Shown: in pieces, positions 63,909 through 64,000 of the stretch | How positions within the stretch are numbered: position 1 is the stretch's first letter | How the letters are laid out: every line of letters starts with the position of its first letter | Assembly: GCF_010747415.1 (NCBI RefSeq) | Contig: NZ_JAAGNZ010000001.1 | Coordinates: 744,001-808,000, forward strand | Direction: 5' to 3' | DNA length: 64,000 nucleotides | From: Spirosoma agri | GTDB lineage: Bacteria > Bacteroidota > Bacteroidia > Cytophagales > Spirosomataceae | Notes under the pieces: generated by a model | Told to the model about the DNA's origin: nothing | The model's input: the letters and a program-made list of their open reading frames with translations, nothing else | Databases searched by the model: none | Position numbers and translations under genes: made by a program

Positions 63909-64000
63909 TTACTTTCCTTCATGCGCTTTATGATGCCGCCGACGCTCCACAAACGTAGCCCGTTGTTCCGGCGTCATCGCCTTTAGCTGGGTCTGCATCC
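63909..64000 (-). CDS. C-terminal end of a small protein, cut by the window edge
   Basis: The last ~30 codons of a minus-strand gene that ends at the TAA 63909-63911. It reads MQTQLKAMTPEQRATFVERR and then a basic end (HHKAHEGK). The MTPEQRA pattern is seen in small Spy/CpxP-like or DUF4890-like exported proteins. The Met here may be internal. The 5' part is outside the window. Confidence 0.7.
   Translation of the reverse strand, partial: MQTQLKAMTPEQRATFVERRRHHKAHEGK

Overview
The window looks like the chromosome of a Bacteroidota bacterium of the order Cytophagales, probably close to Spirosoma. The basis is moderate GC, promoters of the Bacteroidota type (TTG, about 19-20 bp, TAnnTTTG), few recognisable Shine-Dalgarno sites, and lineage-typical genes: a LysRS with an extra C-terminal domain, DUF4230, a PorT-like barrel, an SPFH/ribbon-helix-helix pair, curlin-repeat proteins and a giant Ig-repeat exoprotein. 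The genus is inference. I saw no tRNA, rRNA, CRISPR array, prophage or intact insertion sequence.

Layout. 1-5491 (minus) is the N-terminal ~1830 residues of a secreted multidomain protein that runs off the left edge. 5492-6350 is gene-poor and may hold decayed coding sequence. 6351-12631 carries ybaB, a family 2 glycosyltransferase, a PspC protein, a cold-shock protein, lysS, a secreted esterase and a metallo-beta-lactamase-fold hydrolase. 12727-19832 is the most distinctive block: a LytTR regulator divergent from a seven-gene curli (functional amyloid) operon with three curlin-repeat proteins, CsgE, CsgF, a CsgG carrying an extra ~190-residue C-terminal domain that looks like a beta-barrel, and a lipoprotein with a TolB-like propeller. 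20143-22978 holds the SPFH/RHH pair and two paralogous unknown exported proteins. 23327-28341 (minus) is a housekeeping run rpmH, rnpA, membrane protein, ctpA, tsaB, coaX. 28619-43104 holds an M61 peptidase, amidase, acyltransferase, lipoprotein, trehalase, uvrB, a DUF2911 protein, an esterase and a large GH2 beta-galactosidase. 43304-49066 has an NtrC-type regulator without an HTH, a LuxE-like enzyme, a lipoprotein, a histidine kinase and hemA. 49152-53307 has DUF4230, YqgE, a PorT-like barrel, nuoA, nuoB and a membrane protein. 53584-61004 has three paralogous MFS transporters around an AT-richer insert, then glpD. The right end has a DCC protein, a nucleoside hydrolase, a glutathionylspermidine-synthase-like enzyme and the tail of a gene cut by the window edge.

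How the genes work together. The curli block reads as a complete secretion and assembly pathway: CsgG pore, CsgE and CsgF adaptors, and amyloid subunits and nucleators. Trehalase, beta-galactosidase and the esterases point to scavenging of plant or microbial glycans. Many gene ends carry long, nearly perfect inverted repeats; several share a core (TACGCC...GGCGTA) and look like one dispersed palindromic family. Start sites were moved downstream in several genes where the upstream extension lacked family similarity or lay in a promoter or hairpin.
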